Positions 50,141 through 62,612 of a stretch of DNA of 64,000 nt are shown here, one piece after another. Location of the stretch: the NCBI RefSeq assembly GCF_018323885.1, contig NZ_AP024585.1, forward strand, positions 3,596,001-3,660,000. Direction: 5' to 3'. Source of the DNA: Citrobacter amalonaticus. Its GTDB lineage: Bacteria; Pseudomonadota; Gammaproteobacteria; Enterobacterales; Enterobacteriaceae. The notes under the pieces are model-generated. The model saw only the letters and a list, made by a program, of their open reading frames with translations. It had not been told where the DNA came from and did not search any database. Positions within the stretch are counted from its first letter, which is position 1. Each line of letters starts with the position of its first letter. The position numbers and the translations under genes are program-made.

Positions 50141-51568
50141 TTATTTACGGTTGGCCAGCATGGCAGTCAGCTTTTCAGCCCAGGCTTTGGTTTCCGGGAG
50201 ATCGCACACCGGCTGGCTATAGTGACCACGGTTATCCGGCGCAACGGGCGTGGTGGCGTCGATAATCAGCTTATCGGTGATCCCCGCCGGACTTGAGCCC
50301 GGATCCAGTTCCAGTACTGACATATTCGGTAGCTGAACCAGATCCCCCGCCGGGTTGACTTTCGACGACAGCGCCCACATCACCTGCGGCAGGTTGAACG
50401 GATCGACATCTTCATCCACCATAATTACCATCTTCACGTAACCCAGCCCGTGTGGCGTGGTCATCGCACGCAATCCCACCGCTCGCGCAAAACCACCGTA
50501 GCGTTTTTTGGTCGAGATAATCGCCAGCAGGCCGTGGGTATACATGGCGTTAACCGCCTGCACTTCCGGGAACTCCGCTTTTAGTTGCTGATACAGCGGA
50601 ACGCAGGTGGCCGGCCCCATCAAATAGTCGATTTCTGTCCACGGCATACCGAGATAAAGGGATTCAAAAATCGGTTTACTGCGATACGACACCTTATCAA
50701 TACGCACAACCGTCATATTGCGACCACCGGAATAGTGGCCGGTAAACTCGCCAAACGGGCCTTCAATTTCACGTTTGCGGCTTTCAATCACCCCTTCCAG
50801 GATCACCTCCGATCCCCACGGCACATCAAACCCGGTCAACGGCGCAGTGGCGATGGGATACGGGCTTTCGCGCAGCGCCCCTGCCATTTCATATTCGGAC
50901 TGATCGTACTTCAGCGGTGTCGCCCCCATCAGCGTGATGATCGGATCGTTACCCAGGGTGATGGCGATCGGCAGATCCTCGCCGCGCTCTTCCGCCTTAT
51001 GCAGATGCAGCGCGATATCATGCATCGGTACCGGTTGCAGGCCCAGCTTACGCTTGCCCTTCACTTCCATTCGGTAGATACCGACGTTCTGCTTGCCGAA
51101 GTTGTCCGGGTCGAGCGGATCGCGGGAGACTACGCAGGCTTTATCCAGGTAAAATCCGCCATCGCCGTCGTTCAGGCGAAACAGCGGCAGAATATCGAAC
51201 AGGTTAATCGCTTCGCCATCGACACTGTTTTCCGCCCATGCCGGATTCGCGCGGCGTTCCGGGGTGACCGGGAACTTATCCCAGCGACGAATAAACTCAT
51301 CTATCTGCTTTTTCACTGGCGTATTCGGCGGTAAGCCCAATGAAATGGCATGATTTTGCCAGGAGCCGATGGTATTCATCGCCACACGCGCGTCGGTAAA
51401 ACCACGAATATTATCGAACCATAGCGCCGGTGCGCCGTCGCCAATACGGCCAGTGGCGTTGGCAGCCGCGGCCAGATCCGGCTCCGCATTCACCTCTTCA
51501 CTGATTTTCAGCAATTGTCCCTGGTCGTCGAGCGCCTGCAAAAAGCTGCGCAAATCATCAAATGCCAT
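50141..51568 (-). CDS. ecdC: UbiD-family hydroxyarylic acid decarboxylase subunit C
   Basis: A prenyl-FMN-dependent decarboxylase likely to remove CO2 from hydroxylated benzoic acids such as 4-hydroxybenzoate or protocatechuate. The 475 residues contain the cofactor/metal segment KQNVGIYRMEV (Asn161, Arg166) and the EGPFGEFTGHYSG motif with Glu269 and Glu274, equivalent to the Arg-Glu-Glu catalytic set of UbiD/Fdc enzymes. It is a second UbiD-type enzyme beside the ubiquinone one expected elsewhere. The exact substrate is not readable from the sequence. Confidence 0.9.
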   Translation of the reverse strand: MAFDDLRSFLQALDDQGQLLKISEEVNAEPDLAAAANATGRIGDGAPALWFDNIRGFTDARVAMNTIGSWQNHAISLGLPPNTPVKKQIDEFIRRWDKFPVTPERRANPAWAENSVDGEAINLFDILPLFRLNDGDGGFYLDKACVVSRDPLDPDNFGKQNVGIYRMEVKGKRKLGLQPVPMHDIALHLHKAEERGEDLPIAITLGNDPIITLMGATPLKYDQSEYEMAGALRESPYPIATAPLTGFDVPWGSEVILEGVIESRKREIEGPFGEFTGHYSGGRNMTVVRIDKVSYRSKPIFESLYLGMPWTEIDYLMGPATCVPLYQQLKAEFPEVQAVNAMYTHGLLAIISTKKRYGGFARAVGLRAMTTPHGLGYVKMVIMVDEDVDPFNLPQVMWALSSKVNPAGDLVQLPNMSVLELDPGSSPAGITDKLIIDATTPVAPDNRGHYSQPVCDLPETKAWAEKLTAMLANRK

Positions 51569-52161
51569 TATTCATTCTCCTGTGAAAAATTCTGTGCCTG
51601 CGCTAATCCCTGCCAGCGACGCGCATGCGGGTGCTCCAGCGCAAACTGGTCCAGTACGCGGGCCACGATGTGTTGCGTAATATCATCAACGGACTGTGGA
51701 TGGTTATAGAAAGCAGGCATGGGCGGCACCATCGCCACGCCCATGTGTGAAAGCGCGAGCATGTTTTCGAGATGCACCGTACTGAGCGGCATTTCACGCG
51801 GCACCAGCACCAACTTGCGCCCTTCTTTCAGCACCACGTCGGCAGCGCGTCCCACCAGACCGTCGGCGTAGCCTGCGCGTATTCCAGCCAGGGTTTTCAT
51901 GCTGCAAGGAATAACGATCATGCCGTCGGTACGAAACGAACCTGACGAGATGGTCGCCGCCTGATCCGCCGGGCTGTGGCAAAAATCGGCCAGTCCGGCA
52001 ACGTCGCGCGCACGGTATGGCGTTTCCAGTTCAATGGTGGTTTTGGCCCATTTCGACATCACCAGATGCGTTTCCACATCCGGCATCTTCCGCAGCGCCT
52101 GCAACAGTGCTACACCCAGCGGCGCTCCCGTTGCCCCAGTCATCCCCACAATCAGTCTCAT
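51568..52161 (-). CDS. ecdB: UbiX-like flavin prenyltransferase, subunit B
   Basis: It prenylates FMN to the cofactor used by the partner UbiD-type enzyme. The 197 residues begin with the flavoprotein motif MRLIVGMTGATGAPLGVALLQALR and contain SSGSFRTDGMIVIPCSMKTLAGI and MVPPMPAFYNHPQS, as in UbiX/Pad1. It is the first gene of the operon and shares one base with ecdC (TAATG). Confidence 0.9.
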   Translation of the reverse strand: MRLIVGMTGATGAPLGVALLQALRKMPDVETHLVMSKWAKTTIELETPYRARDVAGLADFCHSPADQAATISSGSFRTDGMIVIPCSMKTLAGIRAGYADGLVGRAADVVLKEGRKLVLVPREMPLSTVHLENMLALSHMGVAMVPPMPAFYNHPQSVDDITQHIVARVLDQFALEHPHARRWQGLAQAQNFSQENE

Positions 52162-52177
52162 TCATCACTCCACAAAT

Positions 52178-52193
52178 TGTTCGTATACGAACA
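52178..52193. promoter_or_regulatory. Perfect palindrome, candidate MarR operator
   Basis: TGTTCGTATACGAACA is a perfect 16-base palindrome, 16 bases before the ecdB start and about 140 bases before the divergent MarR-family gene. Its size and symmetry fit a MarR-dimer operator. Confidence 0.75.
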
Positions 52194-52332
52194 TTTAATA
52201 TAAATTACCCCTGTAAAACAGCGACGACAATAGCGCCCGTTTTTTTCCGCACGTATTGCTTAAGATTTCCTCGTTAAAAAACGCGGTGTTACCCGTTATG
52301 ATAGGAGACATGATTTTTAGCCTGGAGTTTTC

Positions 52333-52740
52333 ATGGAGTTACGGAATAAAGCGTTTCACCTGTTACGCCAGCTGTTCCAACAACATACGGCGCGTTGGCA
52401 GCATGCGTTGCCGGATCTGACTAAACCACAGTACGCGGTGATGCGTGCCATTGCGGAACGTCCCGGCATTGAACAGGTTAATCTGATGGAGGCCGCCGTC
52501 AGTACCAAAGCGACGCTGGCAGAAATGCTAAGCCGAATGGAAAAACGTGGGCTGGTGAGGCGTGAAAACGATCCGCTGGATAAACGTCGCCGCTTCGTTT
52601 ATCTGACCCCTGAAGGAGAAGCCTTGCTGAAGGTAAGCATGCCGTTGGGAAATCGGGTGGATGAGGAATTTCTGGGACGGTTGAATGACGAGGAACGCGC
52701 GCAATTCGCCCTGCTAATCAAGAAAATGATGCCTGATTAA
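52333..52740 (+). CDS. MarR-family regulator, divergent from ecdBCD
   Basis: A 135-residue winged-helix regulator of the MarR/SlyA type. The core is PQYAVMRAIAERPGIEQVNLMEAAVSTKATLAEMLSRMEKRGLVRRENDPLDKRRRFVYLTPEGEALL, with the recognition helix around residues 56-72 and the DKRRR wing. It is divergent from the decarboxylase operon and most likely senses an aromatic acid and controls that operon through the palindrome at 52178. It is not the chromosomal slyA itself. Confidence 0.85.
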   Translation: MELRNKAFHLLRQLFQQHTARWQHALPDLTKPQYAVMRAIAERPGIEQVNLMEAAVSTKATLAEMLSRMEKRGLVRRENDPLDKRRRFVYLTPEGEALLKVSMPLGNRVDEEFLGRLNDEERAQFALLIKKMMPD

Positions 52741-52809
52741 CAAACCTGAGTAAGCATGAAAATGCTCCCGTCTGCCTTCACCCGCAAAAACACAGCGTAG
52801 TCAGCCAGA

Positions 52810-52842
52810 AAGAAGAAGGCCAGCCTCAAAGAGGCTGGCCTT
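52810..52842 (-). terminator. rpoS terminator
   Basis: AAGGCCAGCCTC and GAGGCTGGCCTT form a 12-base stem with a three-base loop, followed on the minus strand by CTTCTTTC. It lies 18 bases past the rpoS stop, between convergent genes. Confidence 0.75.
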
Positions 52843-52859
52843 TCTTGTTAGAACGGTGC

Positions 52860-53852
52860 TTACTCGCGGAAGAGCGCTTCGATATTCAGCCCTTGAGTCT
52901 GCAGAATTTCACGCAGACGGCGAAGGCCTTCAACCTGAATCTGACGAACACGTTCACGAGTCAGACCGATTTCGCGGCCCACATCTTCCAGTGTTGCAGC
53001 TTCATAACCCAGCAGACCAAAACGACGTGCCAGCACTTCACGCTGTTTGGCGTTCAGTTCGAACAGCCATTTGACGATGCTCTGTTTCATATCATCATCT
53101 TGCGTGGTGTCTTCCGGACCGTTCTCTTTCTCATCGGCCAGGATATCCAGCAACGCTTTTTCGGAATCGCCACCCAACGGGGTGTCTACCGAGGTAATGC
53201 GCTCGTTTAGACGAAGCATACGGCTAACGTCATCAACCGGTTTATCCAGCTGTTCTGCAATTTCTTCCGCGCTCGGTTCGTGGTCCAGTTTATGGGACAA
53301 CTCACGCGCGGTACGCAGATAAACGTTCAGCTCTTTAACGATGTGGATCGGCAGTCGAATGGTACGGGTTTGGTTCATGATAGCCCGTTCAATCGTCTGG
53401 CGAATCCACCAGGTTGCGTATGTGGAGAAGCGGAACCCACGTTCCGGGTCAAACTTCTCGACGGCACGGATAAGCCCCAGATTGCCCTCTTCAATCAGAT
53501 CCAGCAACGCCAGACCACGATTGCCATAACGGCGGGCAATTTTCACCACCAGACGCAGGTTACTTTCAATCATCCGACGGCGTGAGGCGACATCTCCACG
53601 CAGTGCGCGACGCGCAAAATACACTTCTTCTTCGGCCGTTAACAGTGGCGAATAACCAATCTCACCAAGGTAAAGCTGAGTCGCGTCCAACACACGCTGT
53701 GTGGCCCCCTGCGATAACAGCTCTTCTTCAGCCAAATCGTTATCACTGGGTTCCTCTTCAACTAAGGCTTTTTCGTCAAAAACCTCAACTCCGTTCTCAT
53801 CAAACTCCGCGTCTTCATTTAAATCATGAACTTTCAGCGTATTCTGACTCAT
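52860..53852 (-). CDS. rpoS: Stationary-phase sigma factor RpoS
   Basis: The general stress sigma-38. The 330 residues show region 1.2 ([17 protein letters not shown]), region 2 ([43 protein letters not shown]), region 3 with Lys173-type KELNVYLR used in RssB recognition, and region 4 ([30 protein letters not shown]). Residue 33 is Glu. It is transcribed from within nlpD, with a long leader. Confidence 0.98.
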   Translation of the reverse strand: MSQNTLKVHDLNEDAEFDENGVEVFDEKALVEEEPSDNDLAEEELLSQGATQRVLDATQLYLGEIGYSPLLTAEEEVYFARRALRGDVASRRRMIESNLRLVVKIARRYGNRGLALLDLIEEGNLGLIRAVEKFDPERGFRFSTYATWWIRQTIERAIMNQTRTIRLPIHIVKELNVYLRTARELSHKLDHEPSAEEIAEQLDKPVDDVSRMLRLNERITSVDTPLGGDSEKALLDILADEKENGPEDTTQDDDMKQSIVKWLFELNAKQREVLARRFGLLGYEAATLEDVGREIGLTRERVRQIQVEGLRRLREILQTQGLNIEALFRE

Positions 53853-53980
53853 AAGGTGGCTCCTACCCGTGATCCCTTGACGGAACTAGCAAGTGTCAGC
53901 CTGGTTCCGTCGCTTTATCGCTGCGGTAAATAACGCAGCGGGTTTACGGATTTCCCCTTGTAACGAATTTCAAAATGCAA
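53853..53980 (-). promoter_or_regulatory. rpoS mRNA leader (sRNA-pairing region)
   Basis: The minus-strand sequence upstream of rpoS, which includes the end of nlpD, keeps the segments ATTCGTTACAAGGGGAAATC and GGATCACGGGTAGGAGCCAC that I recall from E. coli. There the leader folds over the ribosome-binding site and is opened by DsrA, RprA and ArcZ with Hfq. The stretch at about 53883-53897 differs from E. coli. Confidence 0.7.
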
Positions 53981-55042
53981 ACGTGTAGAACTGGTTCCGG
54001 TGCTACCCATCGTCGCTATTTTTTGTCCTGCCTTCACTTCTTGTTGTTCCCGGACCAGCATTGTATCGTTATGAGCGTAGGCACTCAGGTAATCATCGTT
54101 GTGTTTGATGATAATAAGATTACCGTAACCGCGCAGTGCGTTACCGGCATAGACCACGCGCCCATCGGCGGTCGCGATAATAGCCTGTCCCTTACTGCCT
54201 GCAATGTCGATCCCTTTATTGCCCCCCTCGGAAGCCCCAAAGTTCTCGATCACTTTGCCGTCAGTCGGCCAGCGCCATGTGGAGATTGGCGAACTGGTAG
54301 ACGAACTGCTTGCTGTCGATTCGGTTGCGCTAACTGCTGGAGCCGTTACAGGTGCTGTGACCACAGTCCCAGCAGGCTTGTTGTTCGGCAACATTTTGTT
54401 AGCACTTTGTTCACCTGAATCCTCAGAATACGTAATTGTCGGTTTCGACGCAACAGCGATGGCGGAATTTTGTGCAGGTCTGGTCACAACTCCTTGCTCT
54501 GCCGCGTCGGCCTGAGTTATCGCATTACCGCCGGTAATTGGCGCACCCGATGCGTTACCCACCTGCAGCGTTTGTCCGACATTCAGAGCATACGGGGCCT
54601 GAACGTTGTTGCGTTGCGCCAGGTCACGAAAATCGTTCCCGGTGATCCAGGCGATATAAAAAAGCGTATCGCCTTTTTTAACGGTGTACGTACTGCCACC
54701 GCTGTAGCTACCTTTCGGAATATTCCCATACTGGCGATTGTAGACAATACGTCCGTTTTCCATCTGCACGGGTTGCTCGGCGACGGGCTGAACATGCGTC
54801 GGTTGTGTCGTCGGACGTTGCACCGGTTGAATTTGCGGTGTCTGCGGAGCGGACGTCGTCGTCCCCATCTTCGGCGGCGGCGTAATCAGCATGCCAGAAC
54901 TGGTATTCGTCGGAGCATTACCATTGATTGAGCTTACCGGCGCCGGTGGATTCGATGAATTTGAACAACCCGCCAGCCATAGCGAAACCAGTGACAGTGC
55001 CGCAATGCGGCTAACGGTGAATTTTGGGCTTCCCGCGCTCAT
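53915..55042 (-). CDS. nlpD: Amidase activator NlpD
   Basis: An outer-membrane lipoprotein that activates the amidase AmiC for septal peptidoglycan splitting. The 375 residues have a lipobox (WLAGC, Cys26), a Pro/Gln/Thr-rich linker, a LysM domain ([29 protein letters not shown]) and a degenerate M23 domain. NKGIDI replaces the HxxxD metal ligands, so it is not a peptidase itself. The rpoS promoter is expected inside it. Confidence 0.97.
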   Translation of the reverse strand: MSAGSPKFTVSRIAALSLVSLWLAGCSNSSNPPAPVSSINGNAPTNTSSGMLITPPPKMGTTTSAPQTPQIQPVQRPTTQPTHVQPVAEQPVQMENGRIVYNRQYGNIPKGSYSGGSTYTVKKGDTLFYIAWITGNDFRDLAQRNNVQAPYALNVGQTLQVGNASGAPITGGNAITQADAAEQGVVTRPAQNSAIAVASKPTITYSEDSGEQSANKMLPNNKPAGTVVTAPVTAPAVSATESTASSSSTSSPISTWRWPTDGKVIENFGASEGGNKGIDIAGSKGQAIIATADGRVVYAGNALRGYGNLIIIKHNDDYLSAYAHNDTMLVREQQEVKAGQKIATMGSTGTSSTRLHFEIRYKGKSVNPLRYLPQR

Positions 55043-55180
55043 TTATCCCCCAGGAAAAATTGGTTAACAACCAGTGACGTATAATCGTGCAGACAGCAAA
55101 TGGGCACTGGAAAATGTGACCACGATACGCTGACCAGTTCCAAAAACTCCAGGAAAATTCCAGGTATTCGGAACCGCTTT

Positions 55181-56542
<1,362 letters not shown>

Positions 56543-56562
<20 letters not shown>

Positions 56563-57592
56563 AATCACCCATTGTGTTGATCAGTTCCCTCACAACGCTG
56601 GTGGCGAAGCTCCCCGCCGGCAGCCAAAAACGTAACTCGACGGTGACATCATCCCACCAGTTCCAGCTTAATTGCTGCGGATAGAGCAGCATCGCTCTTC
56701 GCGACGCCTCAACTTTTTCACGCAGCAGCAGCGACTGCAACGCGGTCTCCTCGGCAATCGCGGACTGTTCGAACGCCAGCGCATCCCGCTGGGTTCCCCA
56801 CTCGCCGCTGCCGGGAAGCGAAGCCGTCACCATCAGTTCTTTTTCATCGACACGATGCTGTAATTCCGCCCGTTCTTCTTGCGTGGCGACAAACCAGCTT
56901 CCGCGTCCCGCTAATTGTAGCGCATCGCCGTCAACAACTTGATTAAAGTCTGTTTTTTTCAGACGCTCGCTGACAATTTGATTAAACAACGCACTGCGGG
57001 CCGCCGACAACCAAAAACTGCGTTTATTGCGATCCCTGACCGGTGCATCGCTTTGCGCCCAGCGCAGCGCACCTTGCAGATTGCTGCCGCCGATACCAAA
57101 ACGCTGAGCGCCGAAATAGTTCGGTACGCCGCCAGCGTTTATCGCTTGCAGACGGGATTCCACTTCATCACGATGACTGATTTCCCGTAGCACCAGCGTG
57201 AACGCATTGCCTTTCAGCGCGCCTAAACGTAGCTTGCGTTTGTGACGCGCATATTCCAGCACCTTGCAGCCTTCAAGCTGGAAAGCGCTCAGGTTGGGCA
57301 TCTCTTTGCCTGGTACACGCGCGCACAGCCACTGTTCGGTGACCGCATGCTTATCCTTTTGCCCGGCAAAACTCACTTCACGGGCATGAATTTTCAGAAA
57401 CTTCGCCAGCGCGTCAGCCACAAAACGGGTGTTGCAGCCGTTTTTAAGAATACGCACCAGAATGTGTTCACCTTCGCCATCGGGTTCGAAACCTAAATCT
57501 TCGACCACCACAAAATCTTCCGGACTGGCTTTCAGCAGACCGAAGCCTTGCGGCTTACCGTGGAGATACGTGAGATTTTCAAACTCTGTCAT
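56543..57592 (-). CDS. truD: tRNA pseudouridine(13) synthase TruD
   Basis: TruD converts U13 of tRNA-Glu to pseudouridine. The 349 residues have the catalytic Asp80 in [14 protein letters not shown] and a TRUD insertion domain. Its stop lies 20 bases inside surE, an unusually long overlap for this cluster, and its start overlaps ispF by four bases. Confidence 0.97.
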
Positions 57593-58068
57593 TTCGCGGC
57601 CTTAATGAGTAACGCCACCGCTTCGCAGGCAATCCCTTCCCCACGCCCGGTAAAACCGAGTTTTTCCGTGGTGGTGGCCTTCACGTTCACATCATCCATG
57701 TGACAACCGAGGTCTTCAGCAATAAACACACGCATTTGCGGGATGTGCGGCAGCATCTTCGGCGCCTGAGCAATAATGGTCACATCGACGTTGCCCAGGG
57801 TGTAACCTTTTGCCTGGATCCGACGCCAGGCTTCACGCAACAGCTCACGGCTGTCTGCGCCTTTAAACGCCGGATCGGTATCCGGAAACAGCTTGCCAAT
57901 GTCACCCAGTGCCGCCGCGCCAAGCAGCGCGTCGGTGAGCGCATGCAGCGCAACATCGCCATCAGAATGCGCCAGCAGCCCCTTTTCATAGGGAATACGC
58001 ACACCACCAACGATAATGGGGCCTTCCCCGCCAAAGGCGTGTACGTCAAAACCGTGTCCGATTCGCAT
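57589..58068 (-). CDS. ispF: 2-C-methyl-D-erythritol 2,4-cyclodiphosphate synthase
   Basis: IspF is a step of the MEP isoprenoid pathway, forming the cyclic diphosphate with loss of CMP. The 159 residues have zinc ligands Asp8 and His10 in [11 protein letters not shown] and His42 in [17 protein letters not shown]. It shares one base with the ispD stop. Confidence 0.98.
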   Translation of the reverse strand: MRIGHGFDVHAFGGEGPIIVGGVRIPYEKGLLAHSDGDVALHALTDALLGAAALGDIGKLFPDTDPAFKGADSRELLREAWRRIQAKGYTLGNVDVTIIAQAPKMLPHIPQMRVFIAEDLGCHMDDVNVKATTTEKLGFTGRGEGIACEAVALLIKAAK

Positions 58069-58778
58069 TATGCTTTCTCCTGGTGAATTATTTGGGTCAG
58101 GTAAAATTCAGCCAGCGCTAAATCTTCCGGACGGGTTACTTTGATATTATCAGCCCGTCCTTCAACAAGCTGTGGATGGAAGCCACAATATTCCAGCGCC
58201 GAGGCTTCATCGGTGATCGTCGCCCCTTCATTCAGTGCGCGTGTCAGGCAGTCATGCAGCAGCTCGCGAGGGAAAAATTGCGGCGTCAGCGCGTGCCATA
58301 AATCGTTACGTTCGACCGTATGGGCGATGGCGGTTTTGCCCGGCTCTGCGCGTTTCATCGTGTCGCGCACCGGTGCGGCAAGGATCCCGCCAGTGCGACT
58401 GGTTTCGCTAAGCGCCAGCAGACGTGCTAAATCATCCTGATGTAAGCAGGGACGCGCCGCATCATGCACCAGCACCCATTCGGCGTCTCCGGCGGTCTGC
58501 AATCCGGCCAGCACAGAGTCTGCACGTTCATTTCCCCCGTCCACGACGGTAATTTGCGGATGCTGCGCCAGAGGGAGCTGGGCAAAGCGGCTGTCGCCAG
58601 GGCTTATCGCGATGATCACGCGAGTCACCCGGGGATGCGCCAGCAGCGCAAAGACCGAGTGTTCGAGAATGGTTTTATTGCCGATCGAGAGATATTGCTT
58701 CGGACATTCCGTTTGCATACGGCGGCCAAATCCGGCCGCCGGCACCACGGCGCAAACATCCAATAAAGTGGCTGCCAT
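58068..58778 (-). CDS. ispD: MEP cytidylyltransferase IspD
   Basis: IspD joins CTP and methylerythritol 4-phosphate. The 236 residues contain the nucleotide-binding [19 protein letters not shown] and the [11 protein letters not shown] motif. It follows ftsB after 18 bases. Confidence 0.98.
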   Translation of the reverse strand: MAATLLDVCAVVPAAGFGRRMQTECPKQYLSIGNKTILEHSVFALLAHPRVTRVIIAISPGDSRFAQLPLAQHPQITVVDGGNERADSVLAGLQTAGDAEWVLVHDAARPCLHQDDLARLLALSETSRTGGILAAPVRDTMKRAEPGKTAIAHTVERNDLWHALTPQFFPRELLHDCLTRALNEGATITDEASALEYCGFHPQLVEGRADNIKVTRPEDLALAEFYLTQIIHQEKA

Positions 58779-58796
58779 GTGATTTCCTGGGCTGGT

Positions 58797-59108
58797 TTAA
58801 CGAGTATTTTGCCCCGCAGTTTGCGCGCGTTTAGACGCGTCGGGCACCAGGCGATAAAACGTTTCGCCCGGCTTAGTCATGCTGAGTTCGTTGCGTGCAC
58901 GCTCCTCGATAGCCTCCTGACCGCCATTGAGATCGTCAATTTCGGCAAACAGCTGATCGTTACGTGCTTTAAGTTTGGCGTTCGTCGCCTGCTGCGCCGC
59001 CACGTCATCATTGACGCGACTGTAATCATGTATGCCGTTCTTACCGAACCACAGTGAATACTGTAGCCAGACCAGTAAAGCCAGCAACAGCAGCGTTAGT
59101 TTACCCAT
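58797..59108 (-). CDS. ftsB: Divisome protein FtsB
   Basis: FtsB forms the FtsQLB complex that licenses septal peptidoglycan synthesis. The 103 residues consist of a short cytoplasmic start, one transmembrane segment ([19 protein letters not shown]), a periplasmic leucine-zipper-like coiled coil (residues about 30-65) and a short C-terminal tail. It starts the ftsB-ispD-ispF-truD-surE-pcm run. Confidence 0.96.
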   Translation of the reverse strand: MGKLTLLLLALLVWLQYSLWFGKNGIHDYSRVNDDVAAQQATNAKLKARNDQLFAEIDDLNGGQEAIEERARNELSMTKPGETFYRLVPDASKRAQTAGQNTR

Positions 59109-59291
59109 CCTGCCCCCTGAAAAACGGCATCATCCTCCCATACTTCCGCAAACGACACGACGTTTGCAGACGGGAAAGCCGCAACAACGCGGGCAAATGT
59201 ACCACAATTGCCCTTTATAACGTATACCCAGAACCCTGAGAACATCATCTCATTGTTAGTTACGGTTTGAATTATGGACAGCCGTCGCGCT

Positions 59292-59615
59292 TTAGCCCAG
59301 CAACCACATAAACAGTGCGCCGAACATTGCGCAAACGGTCAGCAGCGTTGCGACAATGCTGTAGCGCAATTTGCCGTTGAGCAGGGAATGCAGCGCGATA
59401 CCCACAACCACCGCAACGGGCATCAACGCCAGGAAGAAAGGCCAGGTGTAGATAAAGAAAAATAACGTGTTTGGGCCATACACCAGAAAGGGGATCCCCA
59501 ACGCCAGCAGCCATGACGCGAAGCCCACCACCGCGCCCGGCAGCGACCAGGTGGTTTCGTCATCAGTAGCAAACGCGTCTGTCGTTGTGAGTGTGATGTT
59601 CTGGCTATTGCGCAT
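59292..59615 (-). CDS. ygbE: Inner-membrane protein YgbE (DUF3561)
   Basis: A 107-residue protein with three hydrophobic segments and no known function. It has the E. coli position between cysC and ftsB and may be read with cysDNC (46-base gap). The 183-base gap to ftsB contains an inverted repeat, GCAAACG/CGTTTGC, at 59148-59167. Confidence 0.9.
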   Translation of the reverse strand: MRNSQNITLTTTDAFATDDETTWSLPGAVVGFASWLLALGIPFLVYGPNTLFFFIYTWPFFLALMPVAVVVGIALHSLLNGKLRYSIVATLLTVCAMFGALFMWLLG

Positions 59616-59661
59616 AGTGAATCCTGTAACCTTGACTGACCGTACACAGCGGTCAGGTGTC

Positions 59662-60267
59662 TCAGGATCTGATAATATCGCTCTGTCTGAGCAGGTCTAA
59701 TAATTGGGCGACCAAATTTGTTACTAATTGTTCGCCATTGAGATGAACCTCTGGCGATTCAGGCGCTTCGTAAACGGAATCAATTCCGGTGAAGTTGCGC
59801 AATTCGCCAGCCCGCGCTTTTTTGTATAATCCTTTTGGATCGCGGGCTTCACAGATTTCCAGTGGCGTATCCACGAACACTTCAATAAAGCGCCCCTCAC
59901 CGACGCGTTCGCGCACCATTTGCCGCTCTGCACGGTGCGGAGAAATAAACGCCGTCAGTACCACCAATCCCGCATCCACCATCAGGTTTGCGACTTCGCC
60001 CACGCGACGGATGTTCTCTTTCCGGTCGGCATCACTGAACCCCAGATCGCTACACAGGCCGTGGCGAACGTTATCGCCATCCAGCAAATAGGTACTGACG
60101 CCCAGTTGATGCAGCGCCTCTTCCAGCGCCCCGGCGACGGTCGACTTACCGGACCCGGAAAGCCCGGTAAACCACAGCACAACACCACGATGACCGTGGT
60201 GTTGCTCACGCTGTTGCGGCGTGACGGGATGAGCATGCCAGACGACGTTTTCGTCATGCAGCGCCAT
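59662..60267 (-). CDS. cysC: Adenylyl-sulfate kinase CysC
   Basis: CysC phosphorylates APS to PAPS in assimilatory sulfate reduction. The 201 residues have the P-loop GLSGSGKST and the family [24 protein letters not shown] segment. It shares one base with the cysN stop. Confidence 0.98.
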   Translation of the reverse strand: MALHDENVVWHAHPVTPQQREQHHGHRGVVLWFTGLSGSGKSTVAGALEEALHQLGVSTYLLDGDNVRHGLCSDLGFSDADRKENIRRVGEVANLMVDAGLVVLTAFISPHRAERQMVRERVGEGRFIEVFVDTPLEICEARDPKGLYKKARAGELRNFTGIDSVYEAPESPEVHLNGEQLVTNLVAQLLDLLRQSDIIRS

Positions 60268-61694
60268 TATTTTCCTCCCAGCAGATCGCGAGCACCCCAG
60301 TGCGGGAAGTGACGACGTACCAGCGCATTCAGTTCCAGCTCAAAGGCGCTGAATTCTGATGGCGTAGCGGTCTCCTGCACAATCGGTTCGCGGACCATAC
60401 CGGCACCGACGGTGACATTGCTCAGACGATCGATAAAGATCAGCCCGCCGGTCACCGGGTTTTGCTGATAGGTATCCAGCACCAGCGGCTCATCAAAGGT
60501 CAGATTCACCAGACCAATACCGTTCAGCGGCAGAGTGTCTACCTCACGCTGCGTCAGATTGTTGATATCTACCTGATACTGAACATGATCAACGCGCGCA
60601 CGGGTCTTTTTACCAGCGATTTTGATTTCGTAACTCTGCCCCGGTGCCAGTGGCTGTTCCGCCATCCAGACAACGTCAACGGCGGCGCTCTGTACGGCAG
60701 GTAAACTCTCCTCCGCCGCCAGCAGCAGATCGCCGCGGCTGATATCAATCTCGTCTTTCAGGACGAGGGTAATGGCTTCTCCGGCAAAGGCTTCGTCCAG
60801 ATCGCCATCAAAGGTGACGATCCGCGCCACGCTGGATTCCACACCGGACGGCAGCACCTTCACGCGCTGCCCTACCTTGACGCGCCCGGAAGCCAGCGTG
60901 CCGGAATAACCGCGGAAATCGAGGTTTGGACGGTTTACGTACTGCACCGGGAAGCGCATTGGCTGACTGTCGACCACGCGCTGGATCTCAACTGTCTCCA
61001 GCACTTCAAGTAAGGTCGGGCCGCTGTACCATGGCATGCTGACGCTCTGGGAGGCGACGTTGTCACCCTCCAGCGCGGAGAGCGGGACAAAGCGGATATC
61101 CAGATTCCCCGGCAACTGTTCGGCAAAGGTCAGATAATCTTCACGAATACGCGCAAAGGTTTCTTCGCTGTAATCGACCAGATCCATTTTGTTGATCGCC
61201 ACCACCAGGTGTTTGATCCCCAGCAGTGTTGAAATAAAGCTGTGACGACGCGTCTGATCCAGCACGCCTTTACGGGCGTCGATCAGCAGGATCGCCAGAT
61301 CGCAGGTAGACGCGCCGGTCGCCATATTGCGGGTATATTGCTCATGCCCAGGGGTATCGGCAATGATAAATTTGCGCTTCTCAGTGGAGAAATAACGATA
61401 CGCCACGTCGATAGTAATCCCCTGCTCACGCTCGGCCTGCAGCCCATCCACCAGCAACGCCAGATCCAGTTTTTCACCCTGCGTACCGTGACGTTTGCTG
61501 TCGTTATGCAACGATGAAAGCTGATCCTCATAAATCTGCCGCGTGTCGTGCAACAGGCGACCGATCAGGGTGCTTTTGCCGTCATCCACGCTACCGCAGG
61601 TTAAAAAGCGCAGCAGACTTTTATGTTGTTGGGCAACCATCCAGGCTTCGACGCCGCCTTCATTAGCGATTTGTTGGGCAAGTGTGGTGTTCAT
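60267..61694 (-). CDS. cysN: Sulfate adenylyltransferase GTPase subunit CysN
   Basis: CysN couples GTP hydrolysis to APS formation by CysD. The 475 residues have an EF-Tu-like G domain with [28 protein letters not shown] and NKMDLVD, followed by two beta-barrel domains. It follows cysD after nine bases. Confidence 0.98.
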   Translation of the reverse strand: MNTTLAQQIANEGGVEAWMVAQQHKSLLRFLTCGSVDDGKSTLIGRLLHDTRQIYEDQLSSLHNDSKRHGTQGEKLDLALLVDGLQAEREQGITIDVAYRYFSTEKRKFIIADTPGHEQYTRNMATGASTCDLAILLIDARKGVLDQTRRHSFISTLLGIKHLVVAINKMDLVDYSEETFARIREDYLTFAEQLPGNLDIRFVPLSALEGDNVASQSVSMPWYSGPTLLEVLETVEIQRVVDSQPMRFPVQYVNRPNLDFRGYSGTLASGRVKVGQRVKVLPSGVESSVARIVTFDGDLDEAFAGEAITLVLKDEIDISRGDLLLAAEESLPAVQSAAVDVVWMAEQPLAPGQSYEIKIAGKKTRARVDHVQYQVDINNLTQREVDTLPLNGIGLVNLTFDEPLVLDTYQQNPVTGGLIFIDRLSNVTVGAGMVREPIVQETATPSEFSAFELELNALVRRHFPHWGARDLLGGK

Positions 61695-61703
61695 GGCGGC
61701 TCC

Positions 61704-62612
61704 TTAGAAATACCCCTGACGTTTCTTCAGCTCCATAGAGCCCGCCTGGTCGCGGTCAATCACGCGGCCCTGACGTTCACTGGTGGTAGAGACCAGCATC
61801 TCTTCAATAATTTCCGGCAGCGTTTGTGCGTTTGACTCGACGGCGCCGGTCAGCGGCCAGCAGCCGAGGGTACGGAAACGCACCATCCGTTTTTTGATCA
61901 TTTCGCCAGGCTGCAGGTCGATGCGATCGTCATCAATCATCATCAACATGCCGTCGCGCTCCAGCACCGGGCGCTCCGCCGCCAGATACAGTGGGACGAT
62001 CTCGATGTTTTCCAGCCAGATGTACTGCCAGATATCCTGTTCCGTCCAGTTGGACAGGGGGAAGACGCGGATACTTTCGCCTTTGTTAATCTGCCCGTTG
62101 TAGTTGTGCCACAGTTCAGGACGCTGGTTTTTCGGGTCCCAGCGATGAAAGCGGTCGCGGAAGGAGTAAATGCGCTCTTTCGCCCGCGATTTTTCTTCAT
62201 CGCGGCGCGCACCGCCAAAGGCGGCATCAAAACCGTATTTGTTCAGCGCCTGCTTCAACCCTTCGGTTTTCATAATGTCAGTGTGTTTGGCGCTGCCGTG
62301 GACAAAGGGATTGATACCCATCGCCACACCTTCCGGATTTTTATGTACCAGCAGCTCGCAGCCGTACGCTTTGGCAGTACGATCGCGGAATTCATACATC
62401 TCGCGGAACTTCCAGCCGGTATCGACATGCAGCAGCGGGAACGGCAGCGATCCCGGGTAGAACGCCTTACGGGCAAGATGCAGCATGACGCTGGAATCTT
62501 TACCGATGGAGTACAGCATTACCGGGTTCGAAAATTCTGCTGCCACCTCGCGAATGATGTGGATGCTTTCGGCCTCCAGCTGTCGCAGGTGGGTGAGTCG
62601 TTTTTGGTCCAT
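61704..62612 (-). CDS. cysD: Sulfate adenylyltransferase subunit CysD
   Basis: CysD is the catalytic ATP-sulfurylase subunit that makes APS from sulfate. The 302 residues contain the PP-loop-like [14 protein letters not shown] and the family segments [16 protein letters not shown] and [12 protein letters not shown]. It is the first gene of cysDNC; a CysB-dependent promoter is expected in the 273-base gap to iap, but I could not fix its site. Confidence 0.98.
   Translation of the reverse strand: MDQKRLTHLRQLEAESIHIIREVAAEFSNPVMLYSIGKDSSVMLHLARKAFYPGSLPFPLLHVDTGWKFREMYEFRDRTAKAYGCELLVHKNPEGVAMGINPFVHGSAKHTDIMKTEGLKQALNKYGFDAAFGGARRDEEKSRAKERIYSFRDRFHRWDPKNQRPELWHNYNGQINKGESIRVFPLSNWTEQDIWQYIWLENIEIVPLYLAAERPVLERDGMLMMIDDDRIDLQPGEMIKKRMVRFRTLGCWPLTGAVESNAQTLPEIIEEMLVSTTSERQGRVIDRDQAGSMELKKRQGYF

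Noticed and set aside
59148..59167. GCAAACG/CGTTTGC inverted repeat upstream of ftsB as a terminator of ygbE
   Set aside because: There is no T-run on the ygbE strand and the stem is only seven bases; its role cannot be supported.
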